Shown here: piece by piece, positions 1 through 8,025 of the stretch
How the letters are laid out: every line of letters begins with the position of its first letter
Numbering within the stretch: position 1 is the stretch's first letter
Assembly: GCF_036906915.1 (NCBI RefSeq)
Contig: NZ_JBAKHX010000006.1
Span: 139,800 to 203,799 of the forward strand
Direction: 5' to 3'
Source: Phytohabitans sp036906915
GTDB taxonomy: Bacteria > Actinomycetota > Actinomycetes > Mycobacteriales > Micromonosporaceae
DNA: 64,000 bases
The notes under the pieces: generated by a model
What the model saw: only the letters and a program-made list of their open reading frames with translations
The model's database searches: none
What the model was told of the DNA's origin: nothing
Program-made: the position numbers and the translations under genes

Positions 1-240
1 CTGGGCGGCGACCGGTGGCGGCTGGACGCGGGCACCGCCCGGTACGAGGTCGACGGCCACGCGATCACGGTGGCGCTCGTCGACGGCCCGGAGACGCCGG
101 CGCTGGCCGCACCGGCGTACGAGCCGGGAGAGGAGTACCGGTACCTCGGAGGCACGGACGCCGCAACGGGACAGTTACTGTACGTAACAGGACGCGTCCC
201 CACGCGCGTGCGGCTCCTGCTCGCCGGGAGCGCTCCATGA
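1..240 (+). CDS. C-terminal end of an unrecognised protein (5' end outside window)
   Basis: Frame 1 is open from the first base to a TGA at 238-240 and gives 79 residues ending in a Val/Leu/Arg-rich beta-like stretch (LLYVTGRVPTRVRLLLAGSA). Codon positions show the strong third-position GC expected of a real actinobacterial gene, and the overlapping frame starting at 15 is Arg-rich and shadow-like. The fragment looks like the last beta-strands of an enzyme domain, but I do not recognise the family. It ends 150 bp before an ABC sugar importer, so it could be a carbohydrate-active enzyme of the same locus. That is context only. Confidence 0.55.
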   Translation: MGGDRWRLDAGTARYEVDGHAITVALVDGPETPALAAPAYEPGEEYRYLGGTDAATGQLLYVTGRVPTRVRLLLAGSAP

Positions 241-278
241 CCTGCCTTTGCTAGGCATTCCGGGTACATGACGTCCGT

Positions 279-314
279 ATGTCAGGACATTTTTTTACGT
301 GAGTATGTCCTGAC
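279..314. promoter_or_regulatory. Paired ATGTC/GACAT palindromes upstream of sugar ABC operon
   Basis: ATGTCAGGACAT (279-290) is itself a dyad. A second half-matching copy, ATGTCCTGAC (305-314), forms a larger inverted repeat with GTCAGGACAT (281-290). The spacing between dyad centres is about 25 bp. ATGTC-N2-GACAT dyads resemble operators bound by GntR-family repressors (family knowledge). The regulator is not identified here. The pair lies immediately upstream of a -35-like TTGACG. Confidence 0.5.
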
Positions 315-316
315 TA

Positions 317-345
317 TTGACGCGGTAAACGCTTGCCCGTTAACG
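317..345 (+). promoter_or_regulatory. Promoter with LacI-type operator for the first ABC operon
   Basis: TTGACG at 317-322 resembles a -35 box. The dyad GGTAAACGCTTGCC at 324-337 fits the CG-centred AANCGNTT core of LacI-family sugar operators and would occlude the spacer. A weak -10 candidate TTAACG follows at 340-345. The coding start is ATG 391 with AAGGAG at 376-381. A similar CG-centred dyad stands before the PL26/PL11 operon near 45870, so the same class of regulator could act on both. Confidence 0.45.
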
Positions 346-390
346 TCCGTCGCCTACAAGGGCTGCGTGGATCACAAGGAGATAACACCG

Positions 391-1674
391 ATGACGACTT
401 CACTTCGACGCTGGCGGTGGTTGCCAGTGGTCGTCGCGACCGCGGCGGTGCTGACCGCTTGCGGCTCCGGCTCTGACGACGACTCGGGCTCGAGCGGCGG
501 CGCCAAGAAGATCACGTTCTGGCTGTCGACCGCGGCGCAGATTCAAGGCTACACCGACCTCGCCAAGGAGTTCGAGGCGAAGGAAGGCGTCACCGTCGAG
601 GTCGTGAACCAGCCCTACGACGGGTACCAGGACAAGCTGCGGCAGTCCGCCCAAGCCAACTCCCTGCCCGACGTCGCCAGCGTGCCCTCGCTGGACACCA
701 TCTGGATCAACCAGCTCCAGGATCTGAGCGACACCGCGAACAACGACGCCAACAAGATCAATAAGGACCTGATCACCGAGCAGGACGGCAAGGTCCTCGC
801 GATCCCGTCCGACCTCACCGCGGCCGGCCTGTTCATCAACAAGAGCCTGTTCACCAAGGCCGGGGTCACCGTCCCGACCGACCCCAACCAGACCTGGACG
901 TGGGACGAGTTCCTTTCCGCGGCGACGAAGGTCCGCACCGCGACGGGTGCCAAGTACGACCTCGTCTACGACAACTCCCCCGCGCGTATCCGGGCCTTCA
1001 TCTACAACAACGGTGGCAAGGGCTTCCAACTCGGCTCCGACGGCAAGTACCAGATGCCCGACGCGGCGACCGTCTCCGCGCTGGAGAAGTTCAAGGCAAT
1101 GAACGACGACAAGGTCATGCCGAAGTCGGTCTGGACCTCCGGCGCTGACCCGAACGCCCTGTTCAAGAGCGGCCAGGTCGTCGCCTACTTCTCCGGCGTC
1201 TGGCAGGTGCCGGACTTCGCCGAGGGCATCACCGACTTCGAGTGGGCAAGCGCACCGACCCCGGGCCCGGTGCACGCGACCGACATCAACCTCGGTGGCA
1301 AGGTCGTGGCGTTCAACAACGGCGACGCCGCTGGGCCGGCGAAGAAGTGGGTCGACTTCATCTTCCAGCGGGAGAACTACACCAAGCTGGCGCAGGCCAA
1401 CGGCTACCTGTCCGTCGAGTCCGGCCTGACGCTGACGTACCCGTTCAAGTCGCAGGCCGCGCTCGACGCGTTCGCTCTCTACAACAAGGAGATCGAGCTC
1501 GCCGACCCGATCTCGGCCTCCGGCCAGGCCGCTGGCACCAAGCTCATCCTCGAGGGCAAGGCCATCCAGGACGACCCGACCAAGGCCGAGATGGCGAAGT
1601 ACATCAACGGCCAGCAGGACGTGCAGAAGACGGTCGAGAACATCGTGAACGGCCTCAACTCGCAACTGAGCTGA
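391..1674 (+). CDS. ABC sugar transporter substrate-binding lipoprotein (CUT1 class)
   Basis: This 427-residue protein captures a sugar outside the membrane and delivers it to the permeases encoded just downstream. The N-terminus has an Arg-rich start, a hydrophobic stretch and a lipobox ending LTAC with Cys24, followed by a Ser/Gly/Asp spacer typical of actinobacterial lipoproteins. The remainder has the solute-binding-protein family 1 pattern, with ITFWLST opening the first lobe and an aromatic-rich middle (TWTWDEF). ATG 391 is chosen over the upstream in-frame start at 268 because of AAGGAG at 376-381 and because the signal peptide begins there. The substrate is not determinable by reading. 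No ATPase gene is present, as usual for actinobacteria that share MsiK-type ATPases. Confidence 0.9.
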   Translation: MTTSLRRWRWLPVVVATAAVLTACGSGSDDDSGSSGGAKKITFWLSTAAQIQGYTDLAKEFEAKEGVTVEVVNQPYDGYQDKLRQSAQANSLPDVASVPSLDTIWINQLQDLSDTANNDANKINKDLITEQDGKVLAIPSDLTAAGLFINKSLFTKAGVTVPTDPNQTWTWDEFLSAATKVRTATGAKYDLVYDNSPARIRAFIYNNGGKGFQLGSDGKYQMPDAATVSALEKFKAMNDDKVMPKSVWTSGADPNALFKSGQVVAYFSGVWQVPDFAEGITDFEWASAPTPGPVHATDINLGGKVVAFNNGDAAGPAKKWVDFIFQRENYTKLAQANGYLSVESGLTLTYPFKSQAALDAFALYNKEIELADPISASGQAAGTKLILEGKAIQDDPTKAEMAKYINGQQDVQKTVENIVNGLNSQLS

Positions 1675-1747
1675 CGCCTCTGTGTCGCGGGATCCGCCGG
1701 CATCGTTCGATGCCGGCGGTCACCGCACGTCGGACGAGGAGAGCACC

Positions 1748-2713
1748 ATGGTGGACAGCATCCACCCGACGGCCGAGGCGCCGAGCAGAGAAGTGCGGCG
1801 AGGGCCGGAGCCGGTACGACCGCGCCAGCAACGATGGCGACGGCGACGGCTGAACAGGTACACCGGCGCACCCCTGGTGCTCATCTCGATCAACCTGCTG
1901 CTGTTCATCACGTTCTTCGTCTGGCCGGCGGTCACCGGCCTGCTGTACTCGTTCACCAGCTACACCGGTGTCGGCACGGCACCCTACGTCGGCCTCGACA
2001 ACTACCAGCGGCTGCTGGAGGACGAGGCGTTCTACTCGGCGTTGATCCGCACGCTGATCTACACCGCGGGCGTGGTGCCGCTGACGATCGTGCTGTCGCT
2101 CGGCACGGCGGTGCTGCTCGTCACGGACTACGCCAAGGGCAAGGCGGTCGCGCGGATCGTCTTCTTCCTGCCGTGGTTGATCTCCCCGATCATCGTGGGT
2201 GTCATCTGGCGCTGGATGTTCGGCGAGAACTTCGGGCTGGTCAACTACGTCCTCACCAAGCTGGGCGGCAGCGAGGTGTCGTGGCAGTCGAACGCGAACC
2301 TCTCGCTGATGGTCGTCATCTTCGCCGCGGCGTGGGGCGGCACCGCGTTCAACATGCTGTTGTTCGTCGCCGCGCTCAAGAACGTGCCGACCTCGTACTA
2401 CGAGGCCGCTTCCCTGGACGGGGCCGGCTCGTGGGCCAAGTTCCGCAACATCACGCTGCCGGCGATCGCGCCGACGACCTTCATCGTCGTGCTGCTGAGC
2501 GTCCTGCACTCGATGAAGGAGTACGCGCTGTTCGCCGCGATCAACGACGGCGGCCCCGGCACCGCGAACAACCTGCTCGTCCAGTACATCTACACGAAGG
2601 GCTTCGAGCGGGCCCAAATCGGCTACGCGAGCGCGGCGTCGTTCGTACTCATGCTGATCCTCATGATCGTCGCGATCGTGCAGCTCAGCATGAACCGGCG
2701 GAAGGAGTCCTGA
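1748..2713 (+). CDS. ABC sugar transporter permease (MalF-like)
   Basis: This 321-residue inner-membrane permease has about six transmembrane helices beginning near residue 38. The binding-protein-dependent EAA loop is visible at about residues 218-240, reading EAASLDGAGSWAKFRNITLP, which docks the ATPase. ATG 1748 follows GAGGAG at 1736-1741. It lies 73 bp after the binding protein and one base before the next permease, so the three genes form one operon. The N-terminal 35 residues are charged and cytoplasmic, as in other CUT1 MalF-like subunits. Confidence 0.9.
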   Translation: MVDSIHPTAEAPSREVRRGPEPVRPRQQRWRRRRLNRYTGAPLVLISINLLLFITFFVWPAVTGLLYSFTSYTGVGTAPYVGLDNYQRLLEDEAFYSALIRTLIYTAGVVPLTIVLSLGTAVLLVTDYAKGKAVARIVFFLPWLISPIIVGVIWRWMFGENFGLVNYVLTKLGGSEVSWQSNANLSLMVVIFAAAWGGTAFNMLLFVAALKNVPTSYYEAASLDGAGSWAKFRNITLPAIAPTTFIVVLLSVLHSMKEYALFAAINDGGPGTANNLLVQYIYTKGFERAQIGYASAASFVLMLILMIVAIVQLSMNRRKES

Positions 2714-2714
2714 C

Positions 2715-3596
2715 ATGGCCGCCACCACCGCGCCACCCCGGCCGCCGGCTCTGCGCCGCCGCAAGAAGGGCACGACCGGCGAGCTGCCCAAGAAGGTCTG
2801 GGCGACCGCGATCATGTGGCTCATGGTCGTCGTGTACGGCTTCCCGGTCCTGTGGTTCCTGCTCAGCTCGTTCAAGCCCGCCGGTGAGCTGTTCTCGTAC
2901 CCGCTGACGTTCTTCCCGAAGAACCCGACCATCAAGGGCTTCACCCAGGCGTGGACGAGCTTCGACGTCGCCCAGTACTTCGTCAACACGCTGATCGTCG
3001 CCGTCTCGGCCACGCTGCTCACCATCGTGGCGAGCGCCGCGTGCGGCTACGCGCTGGCGAAGTACAACAGCTGGTGGATCAAGGTGTTCACCGTCTGCAT
3101 CCTGGCGACCACGATGCTGCCCGGCGAGGTCATCCTCGCGCCGCTGTTCCTGGTCGTGCGCGACCTCGGCATGTACAACAGCCTGTCGGCCGTCGTCGTG
3201 CCGGCGGTCATCACGGCGACCGGCACGTTCATGTTCCGGCAGTTCTTCGTGACGGTGCCGGACGACCTGGTGGAAGCGGCGCGCATCGACGGGTCGAGCG
3301 AGCTGTCGACCTTCCTGCGCATCATGCTGCCGCTGTCGCGGCCCATCATGCTGACGCTGGCCATCTTCTCGTTCCAGTGGCGCTGGAACGACTACATCTG
3401 GCCACTGGTGGTGCTCAACGACCCGAGCAAGTACACCCTCCAGATCGGTGTCGCGACCATCGTGGGCGCCGAGAACGTGAACTGGTCGGTGCTGCTGGGC
3501 GCCTCGGTCCTGTCGATGATCCCGCTGGTGGCGATCTATCTGGTCTTCCAGAAGTACGTGATGAACGCCGACATCAACGCGGGCTTGAAGGACTGA
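2715..3596 (+). CDS. ABC sugar transporter permease (MalG-like)
   Basis: This 293-residue partner permease has a first transmembrane helix at about residues 30-55 and an EAA loop near residues 186-206 (EAARIDGSSELSTFLRIMLP). The ATG lies one base after the upstream stop codon, so it is translationally linked. It completes a CUT1 importer with the preceding two genes. The 3' side carries a C-rich tract and a composite palindrome (3605-3745). Confidence 0.9.
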   Translation: MAATTAPPRPPALRRRKKGTTGELPKKVWATAIMWLMVVVYGFPVLWFLLSSFKPAGELFSYPLTFFPKNPTIKGFTQAWTSFDVAQYFVNTLIVAVSATLLTIVASAACGYALAKYNSWWIKVFTVCILATTMLPGEVILAPLFLVVRDLGMYNSLSAVVVPAVITATGTFMFRQFFVTVPDDLVEAARIDGSSELSTFLRIMLPLSRPIMLTLAIFSFQWRWNDYIWPLVVLNDPSKYTLQIGVATIVGAENVNWSVLLGASVLSMIPLVAIYLVFQKYVMNADINAGLKD

Positions 3597-3604
3597 CGCC
3601 CGCC

Positions 3605-3669
3605 ACTCTCCCCGCCTCCCCACTCTCCCCGCCTACCCACTTCTCCCCGCCCACCCGCTCTCCCCCGCC
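3605..3669 (+). repeat. C-rich tandem tract leading into palindrome copy 1
   Basis: About four imperfect units of CTCCCCGCC plus a few bases (15-17 bp period) run from just after the permease stop into the first base of the palindrome at 3670. A comparable tract (G-rich on this strand) abuts palindrome copy 4 on the equivalent side, so the tract seems to be an optional part of the composite element. Confidence 0.6.
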
Positions 3670-3745
3670 GATCAAGGGCAAACGCACGTGGTTCGATCTC
3701 TAAACCACGTGCGTTTGGCCTTGATCGATGCGATTTCCCTTGATC
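3670..3745 (+). repeat. Composite palindromic 3'-end element, copy 1
   Basis: The left arm begins GATCAAGGGCAAACGCACGT and the right arm is its reverse complement, ending CCTTGATC at 3726. The stem is 24 bp with one mismatch and the loop is about 9 nt. A further CCTTGATC ends at 3745, exactly 19 nt after the arm end. The element lies 73 bp 3' of the permease stop. Taking the side with the extra CCTTGATC as distal, its polarity matches that gene. GC is clearly lower than the surroundings. It may serve as a terminator or 3'-UTR structure (inference). Confidence 0.8.
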
Positions 3746-3756
3746 GGCCCCGCCGC

Positions 3757-3888
3757 CTACTGGTCTCCGGCGGCGCCCTGGACAATGCGGCAGCCGGCCG
3801 GCCCACCAAACATGCGGACCTCGGTCACCCCAGATCGGCCGCCGAGCAGGTCCCGCACCCGGCTGGCCAGGTTCTCGTCGTACGCCAC
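3757..3888 (-). pseudogene. Truncated TfoX N-terminal domain remnant
   Basis: Reading leftward from GTG 3888 gives 43 residues starting VAYDENLASRVRDLLGG and continuing TEVRMFGG, the conserved N-terminus of TfoX/Sxy-type proteins, which are usually about 110 residues. After MFGG the match is lost, and a stop follows at 3757-3759, only about 12 bp from the end of palindrome copy 1. The fragment is too short to fold as the domain and is best read as a gene whose 3' two-thirds were deleted. Confidence 0.55.
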
Positions 3889-3970
3889 CGTGTGATCATC
3901 CCACCCGTGTGACGCGGCCGACATGCGCCGCCAGCACGCGCACCGCCCACCGGCACGTGGGCCTATCCGG

Positions 3971-4345
3971 TCAGCACACCCCGACCTGGTTCTTCACCGA
4001 CGAGGAGAAGTGGCTGCTGTAGACGAACTTCGACTCCTCCACCTTGTACCAGAGGTTGCCGTAGTCGTTGTACAGGTAGCAGTTGACCCGGATGCGGCTG
4101 CCGGCCGCGGCGGTCCTGCTGCGGGAACACGCCTCGTATGGACCGACGCGGACCGGAGTCGAGTCGAGCGTGGTGGCGTAGTACGACCAACCACCGCCGG
4201 GAATGTTCCCGCAGTCCACCGCGGCCGATACGTCGGACGCGCTCGCCGGCGCCGCCGCCGCGAACGACGCACCGGCGACCAGCGCGACGACCGTCGCCAC
4301 GCCGCGAAGTCCCTTGAGGACACTCGTACGGGGTCGAGCCTTCAC
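3971..4345 (-). CDS. Small secreted protein, function unknown
   Basis: This 124-residue protein has a clear Sec signal peptide: a basic start, a hydrophobic core and an Ala-rich cleavage region near residues 34-37 (PASAS). The mature part of about 87 residues holds four Cys, probably two disulfides, and several Tyr/Trp. The pattern is like small extracellular actinobacterial proteins with an SH3-like or beta-sandwich fold. The GTG start is preceded by GGAGG. I do not recognise a named family. It is convergent with the ABC operon. Confidence 0.75.
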   Translation of the reverse strand: MKARPRTSVLKGLRGVATVVALVAGASFAAAAPASASDVSAAVDCGNIPGGGWSYYATTLDSTPVRVGPYEACSRSRTAAAGSRIRVNCYLYNDYGNLWYKVEESKFVYSSHFSSSVKNQVGVC

Positions 4346-4427
4346 AAACTTACCTCCACCCGATAAGGCGATGACGGAGGAAAGTTACCAGGACCCGTGC
4401 AGACGGGTTTGGCGGTACAGTCCGGCC

Positions 4428-4610
4428 GTGTCACAGATCTGGCGGGTCTCGCTCGCGGGCCGTATCGGCGCGCTGCTCGTTGGCGTCGTCGCCTGGGCGG
4501 TACAGAAGTCGAACGCCGCCACGTGGATGAACCGCGAGGTCCGCGCCGACCGGGTGGCGGCGGCCATCCGCGCCGCCGCGAAGAAGTCCGCGCGCCGCAG
4601 GGCGTCCTGA
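4428..4610 (+). CDS. Short membrane protein (60 aa), hypothetical
   Basis: The GTG at 4428 opens a 60-residue frame with one hydrophobic helix (IGALLVGVVAWAV, about residues 12-25) followed by a basic Ala/Arg/Lys-rich cytoplasmic tail. The stop is 6 bp before the oxidoreductase start, suggesting co-transcription. An upstream ATG at 4371 would add 19 residues, but they look non-coding. The opposite strand has an overlapping open frame without membrane or motif character, taken as a shadow. Confidence 0.45.
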   Translation: MSQIWRVSLAGRIGALLVGVVAWAVQKSNAATWMNREVRADRVAAAIRAAAKKSARRRAS

Positions 4611-4616
4611 GCCGCG

Positions 4617-5480
4617 ATGCGCCTCGGCCTGCACTACTGGAACTTCTCGACGCCAGACGACCCGGCGTCGATCGCGTCGACGCTCGCGAAGACCGCGCTA
4701 ATCGCCGAGCAGGCCGGGATCTGGTCGTTCACCCCGATGGACCACTACTTCCAGATGCGCCACCGCCACGGCGGCGCCCACGAGCCGATGCTGGAGGGGT
4801 ACACGACCCTCGGGTACCTGGCGGGGCTGACCGGCAGGATGAGGCTCGGCCTGCTGGTGACCGGCGTGATGTACCGGCATCCTGGCCTGCTGGCGAAGAT
4901 CGTCGCCACGCTCGACGTGCTCTCCGGCGGCCGTGCCTTCCTCGGCATCGGCGCGTCCTGGTACGAGCGGGAGCAGCACGGGCTCGGCGTGCCGGTGGTG
5001 CCGGTGGCCGAGCGGTTCGAGCGGCTGGAAGAGACGCTGCAAATCTGCCTCCAGATGTGGAGCGCCGACAACGGCCCCTTCGCGGGCAGGCACTACCGCC
5101 TGGCCGAGACGCTGTGCGTGCCGGCGCCGCTGTCCCGCCCGCCGATCCTGGTCGGTGGTGGCGGCGAGAGGAAGACGCTGCGGCTGGTCGCCCGGTACGC
5201 CGACGCCTGCAACCTGTTCGGCCGGAGCGTCGACGAGGTCGCGCACAAGCTGGATGTGCTGCGCGCCCACTGCGACCGCGAGGGCCGTGACTACGACGCC
5301 GTCGAGAAGACGGTGATGGTCAGCCGGCCGGTGCTGGACGACGTCGACGCGCTTCTCGCTGACGCCGAGCGGTACGCGCGGCTCGGCGTGAGCGAGATCC
5401 AGGTGCTGCCGTACGGGCATCCGGTCCGGTTCATGGAAAAGGTCGCCGAACGCGTCATCCCCCACATGACCGCGCTCTGA
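4617..5480 (+). CDS. LLM-class F420/flavin-dependent oxidoreductase
   Basis: This 287-residue TIM-barrel oxidoreductase is luciferase-like. Family features visible are the N-terminal strand MRLGLHYWN, the TLDVLSGGRAFLGIGASWYEREQ segment region near residues 100-120 that contacts the cofactor, and the RPPILVGGGGERKTLRLVAR stretch near 175. In actinobacteria such proteins usually use F420, but the cofactor cannot be proved here. The ATG sits 6 bp after the small membrane protein gene. It converges on the next gene with only 2 bp between. Confidence 0.85.
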   Translation: MRLGLHYWNFSTPDDPASIASTLAKTALIAEQAGIWSFTPMDHYFQMRHRHGGAHEPMLEGYTTLGYLAGLTGRMRLGLLVTGVMYRHPGLLAKIVATLDVLSGGRAFLGIGASWYEREQHGLGVPVVPVAERFERLEETLQICLQMWSADNGPFAGRHYRLAETLCVPAPLSRPPILVGGGGERKTLRLVARYADACNLFGRSVDEVAHKLDVLRAHCDREGRDYDAVEKTVMVSRPVLDDVDALLADAERYARLGVSEIQVLPYGHPVRFMEKVAERVIPHMTAL

Positions 5481-5482
5481 AC

Positions 5483-6058
5483 CTACGCCGGGGCTGGCGC
5501 GGGCCGGGCGCTCGCGCGGCGCCGCCTCCACACGACGAGGACGATCACGCTCCCCGCCGCGATGCTGAATACCGTCGCGCCCGCCGTGAGCGCGAACGTC
5601 CTTCCCATGATGCGCAGCAGCCGGCCGTTGTCCGGCACCTCGCCCACCGCCAGCTTCTCGGCCCCGAGCCCGGCAGGGGCGGTGCACGTCAGCTGCGCGG
5701 TGCCCGTCTCGTCGGCCACCAACTCGTACCGGGCTCCCCAGGTCTCGAAGCCCCGGAAGAAGGTGAACGTCTTCGCCTCGGTCGTCCTGATCGGCGAACC
5801 GGCCACCTTGCCACCGCACATGAAGCTGGCCGGGGCCGATTCCGGGCTGACGTACAGGATAACCATCTCTCCCGCCCGCAGCTTCACCGGCACCGTGTCG
5901 CCGTCACCGAAGGGTCGGCCGAGGTCGGGCAGCGCGTCGTTCCACGACCGCACGCCGGTCACCAGCACCGCCATCGCGGCGGCCAGGCCGAGCGCCGTCA
6001 CCATACCCGCGACCGCATACCAGGCGCGGCTCGGGGAAGCCTTCGTCATGGCCGACAT
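5483..6058 (-). CDS. Two-helix membrane protein, function unknown
   Basis: About 191 residues from ATG 6058 (ATG 6049 is equally possible; the 6112 start would add a non-coding-looking leader). One transmembrane helix lies near residues 13-35 and a second near 158-180, followed by a basic Arg-rich tail. Between them is an extracytoplasmic domain of about 120 residues containing two Cys (FMCGG and LTCTAP), likely a disulfide-stabilised beta fold. No known family recognised. It stands alone between convergent and divergent neighbours. Confidence 0.7.
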   Translation of the reverse strand: MSAMTKASPSRAWYAVAGMVTALGLAAAMAVLVTGVRSWNDALPDLGRPFGDGDTVPVKLRAGEMVILYVSPESAPASFMCGGKVAGSPIRTTEAKTFTFFRGFETWGARYELVADETGTAQLTCTAPAGLGAEKLAVGEVPDNGRLLRIMGRTFALTAGATVFSIAAGSVIVLVVWRRRRASARPAPAPA

Positions 6059-6204
6059 CATGCCGTGGGCGGATCGGCCGCGCGGCCCTCGGCTGGCGGC
6101 AGCATGGAACAACCTTGATGCCGCCCACCCTCATCGGTAGGCTGCTGCCCGCGAACGAAGGACCCAGGAACCGAGCCGGATCGAGCTAGGGGTGCCAGAC
6201 CACA

Positions 6205-6891
6205 ATGGCGGTCAATAATTCGCTACGTTCTCGCGTCCTGGGCAGCCCCGGATCGTGGAGCGCACGTCGCCGTGCCCAGCGCTACACCTGGCTGACGCAG
6301 ACCTTTCCGGAGTTCGCGCAGATGTCGATCATCGACCTTGGCGGCACGGTGACCACGTGGCAGCGAGCGCCCGTCCGGCCCGCACACGTGCATATCGTCA
6401 ATTTGACCGGCAAGCCCCCGGCCGACATCCCAGACTGGGCCGAGGTCGACCGGGCCGATGCCTGCGCGCTGCCCAAACAGATCGCCAGCCGTCGGTACGA
6501 TCTGGTCTACTCCAACTCGGTCATTGAGCATGTCGGGGGCCACGACCGCCGTGCGCGTTTCGCCGAAACCGTCCACGCCTTGGCCGACGCGCATTGGGTC
6601 CAGACCCCGTATCGATACTTTCCCATCGAGCCGCATTGGCTCTTTCCCGGTATGCAGTTCATGCCGGTCCGTGCCCGGGTGACGATCGCGCGGCACTGGA
6701 TCCTCGGGCACACACGCCGCACGGACGTTCGACGCGCCACGCGCATCGTCCTGTCCACCGAGCTACTCGACCGTACTCAGATGCGTCACTACTTCCCGGA
6801 TTCGCATATCAGAACCGAGCGTTACGCCTGGCTGCCGAAATCACTGATCGCGATCCACGGGGCCGGCGGGGAGCAGCCGCACGGCGGATGA
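6205..6891 (+). CDS. SAM-dependent class I methyltransferase
   Basis: This 228-residue protein has the Rossmann methyltransferase order: IIDLGGTVTTW (motif I, near residues 42-52), an acidic strand end at VDRADA (motif II/III) and DLVYSNSVIEHVG (motif IV/post-IV, near residues 100-112). The sequence between is short, as in Methyltransf_11-type enzymes acting on small or lipid-linked substrates. Third-codon GC is lower than in neighbours, as in the facing sulfotransferase gene, which suggests shared foreign origin. Substrate unknown. Confidence 0.75.
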   Translation: MAVNNSLRSRVLGSPGSWSARRRAQRYTWLTQTFPEFAQMSIIDLGGTVTTWQRAPVRPAHVHIVNLTGKPPADIPDWAEVDRADACALPKQIASRRYDLVYSNSVIEHVGGHDRRARFAETVHALADAHWVQTPYRYFPIEPHWLFPGMQFMPVRARVTIARHWILGHTRRTDVRRATRIVLSTELLDRTQMRHYFPDSHIRTERYAWLPKSLIAIHGAGGEQPHGG

Positions 6892-6899
6892 CGGTGGGC

Positions 6900-7712
6900 C
6901 TAGTCGCCCGGAGCGCGAAGCGGCTGGTCCCGGGCGGCGTAACCGCAAAGCTCGACGAGATCACCGGTGGCCGCGACGAATGCTTCGTAGATGTCGTCGT
7001 CGAAATGATTGCGCCAATCACCGGCTTTGCCCTTGCGGTAGTGGGAAACCGGGCCGGCCTCCCCGCTATCCTTTCGCATTCGGGAGAAACTGTGCCGGTC
7101 GAGCAGCGCCGTCAAATCAGACCGTGGGATGGGGATCCCGCAGTGCCGCATCAGTTTTTCCACCTCGTCGAGCTGCCGCTCGCCAATGAGATCTTCGTAC
7201 TGAAACAGGCGGAAGGTTTCCGCGCTTGGCGCGGCCACCCACGACCGGAGCGAAGCGAAGAGGCCCCTCTCCTTGAGATGGCTGATGACGTGCAGCATTC
7301 CTTCCTTGAACGGTATTTCCTGGAGAATCTTCCGATGCTGCAGGATGTCACCCATCGGGGTGTGGGAACTCCGGAGCGAGAAGTAGCTTGAGACGACGAT
7401 GTCGCGCGGATCCCGCATTATGAAGAACGCCCGGTAGTTTTCGGGTTTGGGGATCGTGCTGAACCGCTTGTAGGAGATGAACAGCGACGAGGCCACGCGG
7501 CCGGGCGGGATGGCATCCGGATAGCGCCGACGGTGCACGCGCTGGTCGAAGGGTAGCAATCCCGAATAGCGATACACGACCGGGTCGCTAAGCAGCGCCT
7601 TCACCCATTGGCTGGCCGTCTTGCGAACCGTGCAGTGATAGACATTGTCGTATTCGCACCGGGCGACCACGGGGACGCTCAGTCGGCTTCTTACGTTTCG
7701 GGCCTCAAGCAT
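6900..7712 (-). CDS. Sulfotransferase domain protein
   Basis: From ATG 7712 this is 270 residues; a TTG at 7769 would add 19. The 5'-phosphosulfate loop appears as VRKTASQW near residue 30, and the 3'-phosphate-binding motif as MRDPRDIVVSSYFS near residue 100. The C-terminal YRKGKAGDWRNHF is the classic RKG..G.W motif that contacts PAPS. The predicted reaction is transfer of sulfate from PAPS to a hydroxyl or amino group. It converges on the methyltransferase gene (8 bp apart), and both have reduced GC, so the two may have arrived together and decorate one product. Confidence 0.85.
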   Translation of the reverse strand: MLEARNVRSRLSVPVVARCEYDNVYHCTVRKTASQWVKALLSDPVVYRYSGLLPFDQRVHRRRYPDAIPPGRVASSLFISYKRFSTIPKPENYRAFFIMRDPRDIVVSSYFSLRSSHTPMGDILQHRKILQEIPFKEGMLHVISHLKERGLFASLRSWVAAPSAETFRLFQYEDLIGERQLDEVEKLMRHCGIPIPRSDLTALLDRHSFSRMRKDSGEAGPVSHYRKGKAGDWRNHFDDDIYEAFVAATGDLVELCGYAARDQPLRAPGD

Positions 7713-7795
7713 CGTCCATCGCACCGCCACACGCAGCGAACTGGGTGTGTGGTGCTTGGCGAAGGCCAAACTTCGATTGATCAGCGCCTTAGCCC

Positions 7796-7969
7796 CTATC
7801 CGTGCACAGAAGCAGGGAGAGCACTCACTTCAGGTTGAGATAATGGTGCACGCCACCGCGCCCGGTCAACCTCCCAACTGTCCGCGACCAGTCCCTCACC
7901 GAATGTGCTGGTCGTGAACCCGGTCCCCTCCAACCCGTCGGCCGCGGGCGTGTAGGTAAGTGGAGGTGG
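7796..7969 (-). pseudogene. Possible SnoaL-like C-terminal remnant
   Basis: A minus-strand frame reads TYTPAADGLEGTGFTTSTFG and then EGLVADSWEVDR. It resembles the last third of SnoaL-like/NTF2-fold proteins, where a strand of the form F-x-x-G-x-I/V-x-x-x-W-x-x-x-D closes the barrel. No start codon or N-terminal part is present, and the frame then runs on out of register. It fills the otherwise empty 7713-8025 interval. The call rests on pattern memory only. Confidence 0.3.
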
Positions 7970-8025
7970 TGATGTCGGCGGGCGGTCTCGTACCTCGGCG
8001 ATGGGCTTGGCCCGCGCCGGCGTAG

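Noticed and set aside
400..1665. Long minus-strand open frame opposite the first binding-protein gene
   Set aside because: It is a Val/Arg/Asp-rich mirror of a clearly coding frame, has no domain pattern, and is typical of high-GC antisense shadows.
3670..3745. Classical Rho-independent terminator
   Set aside because: The stem is long and strong, but there is no U-tract and a third repeat unit follows; termination may still occur but is not shown.
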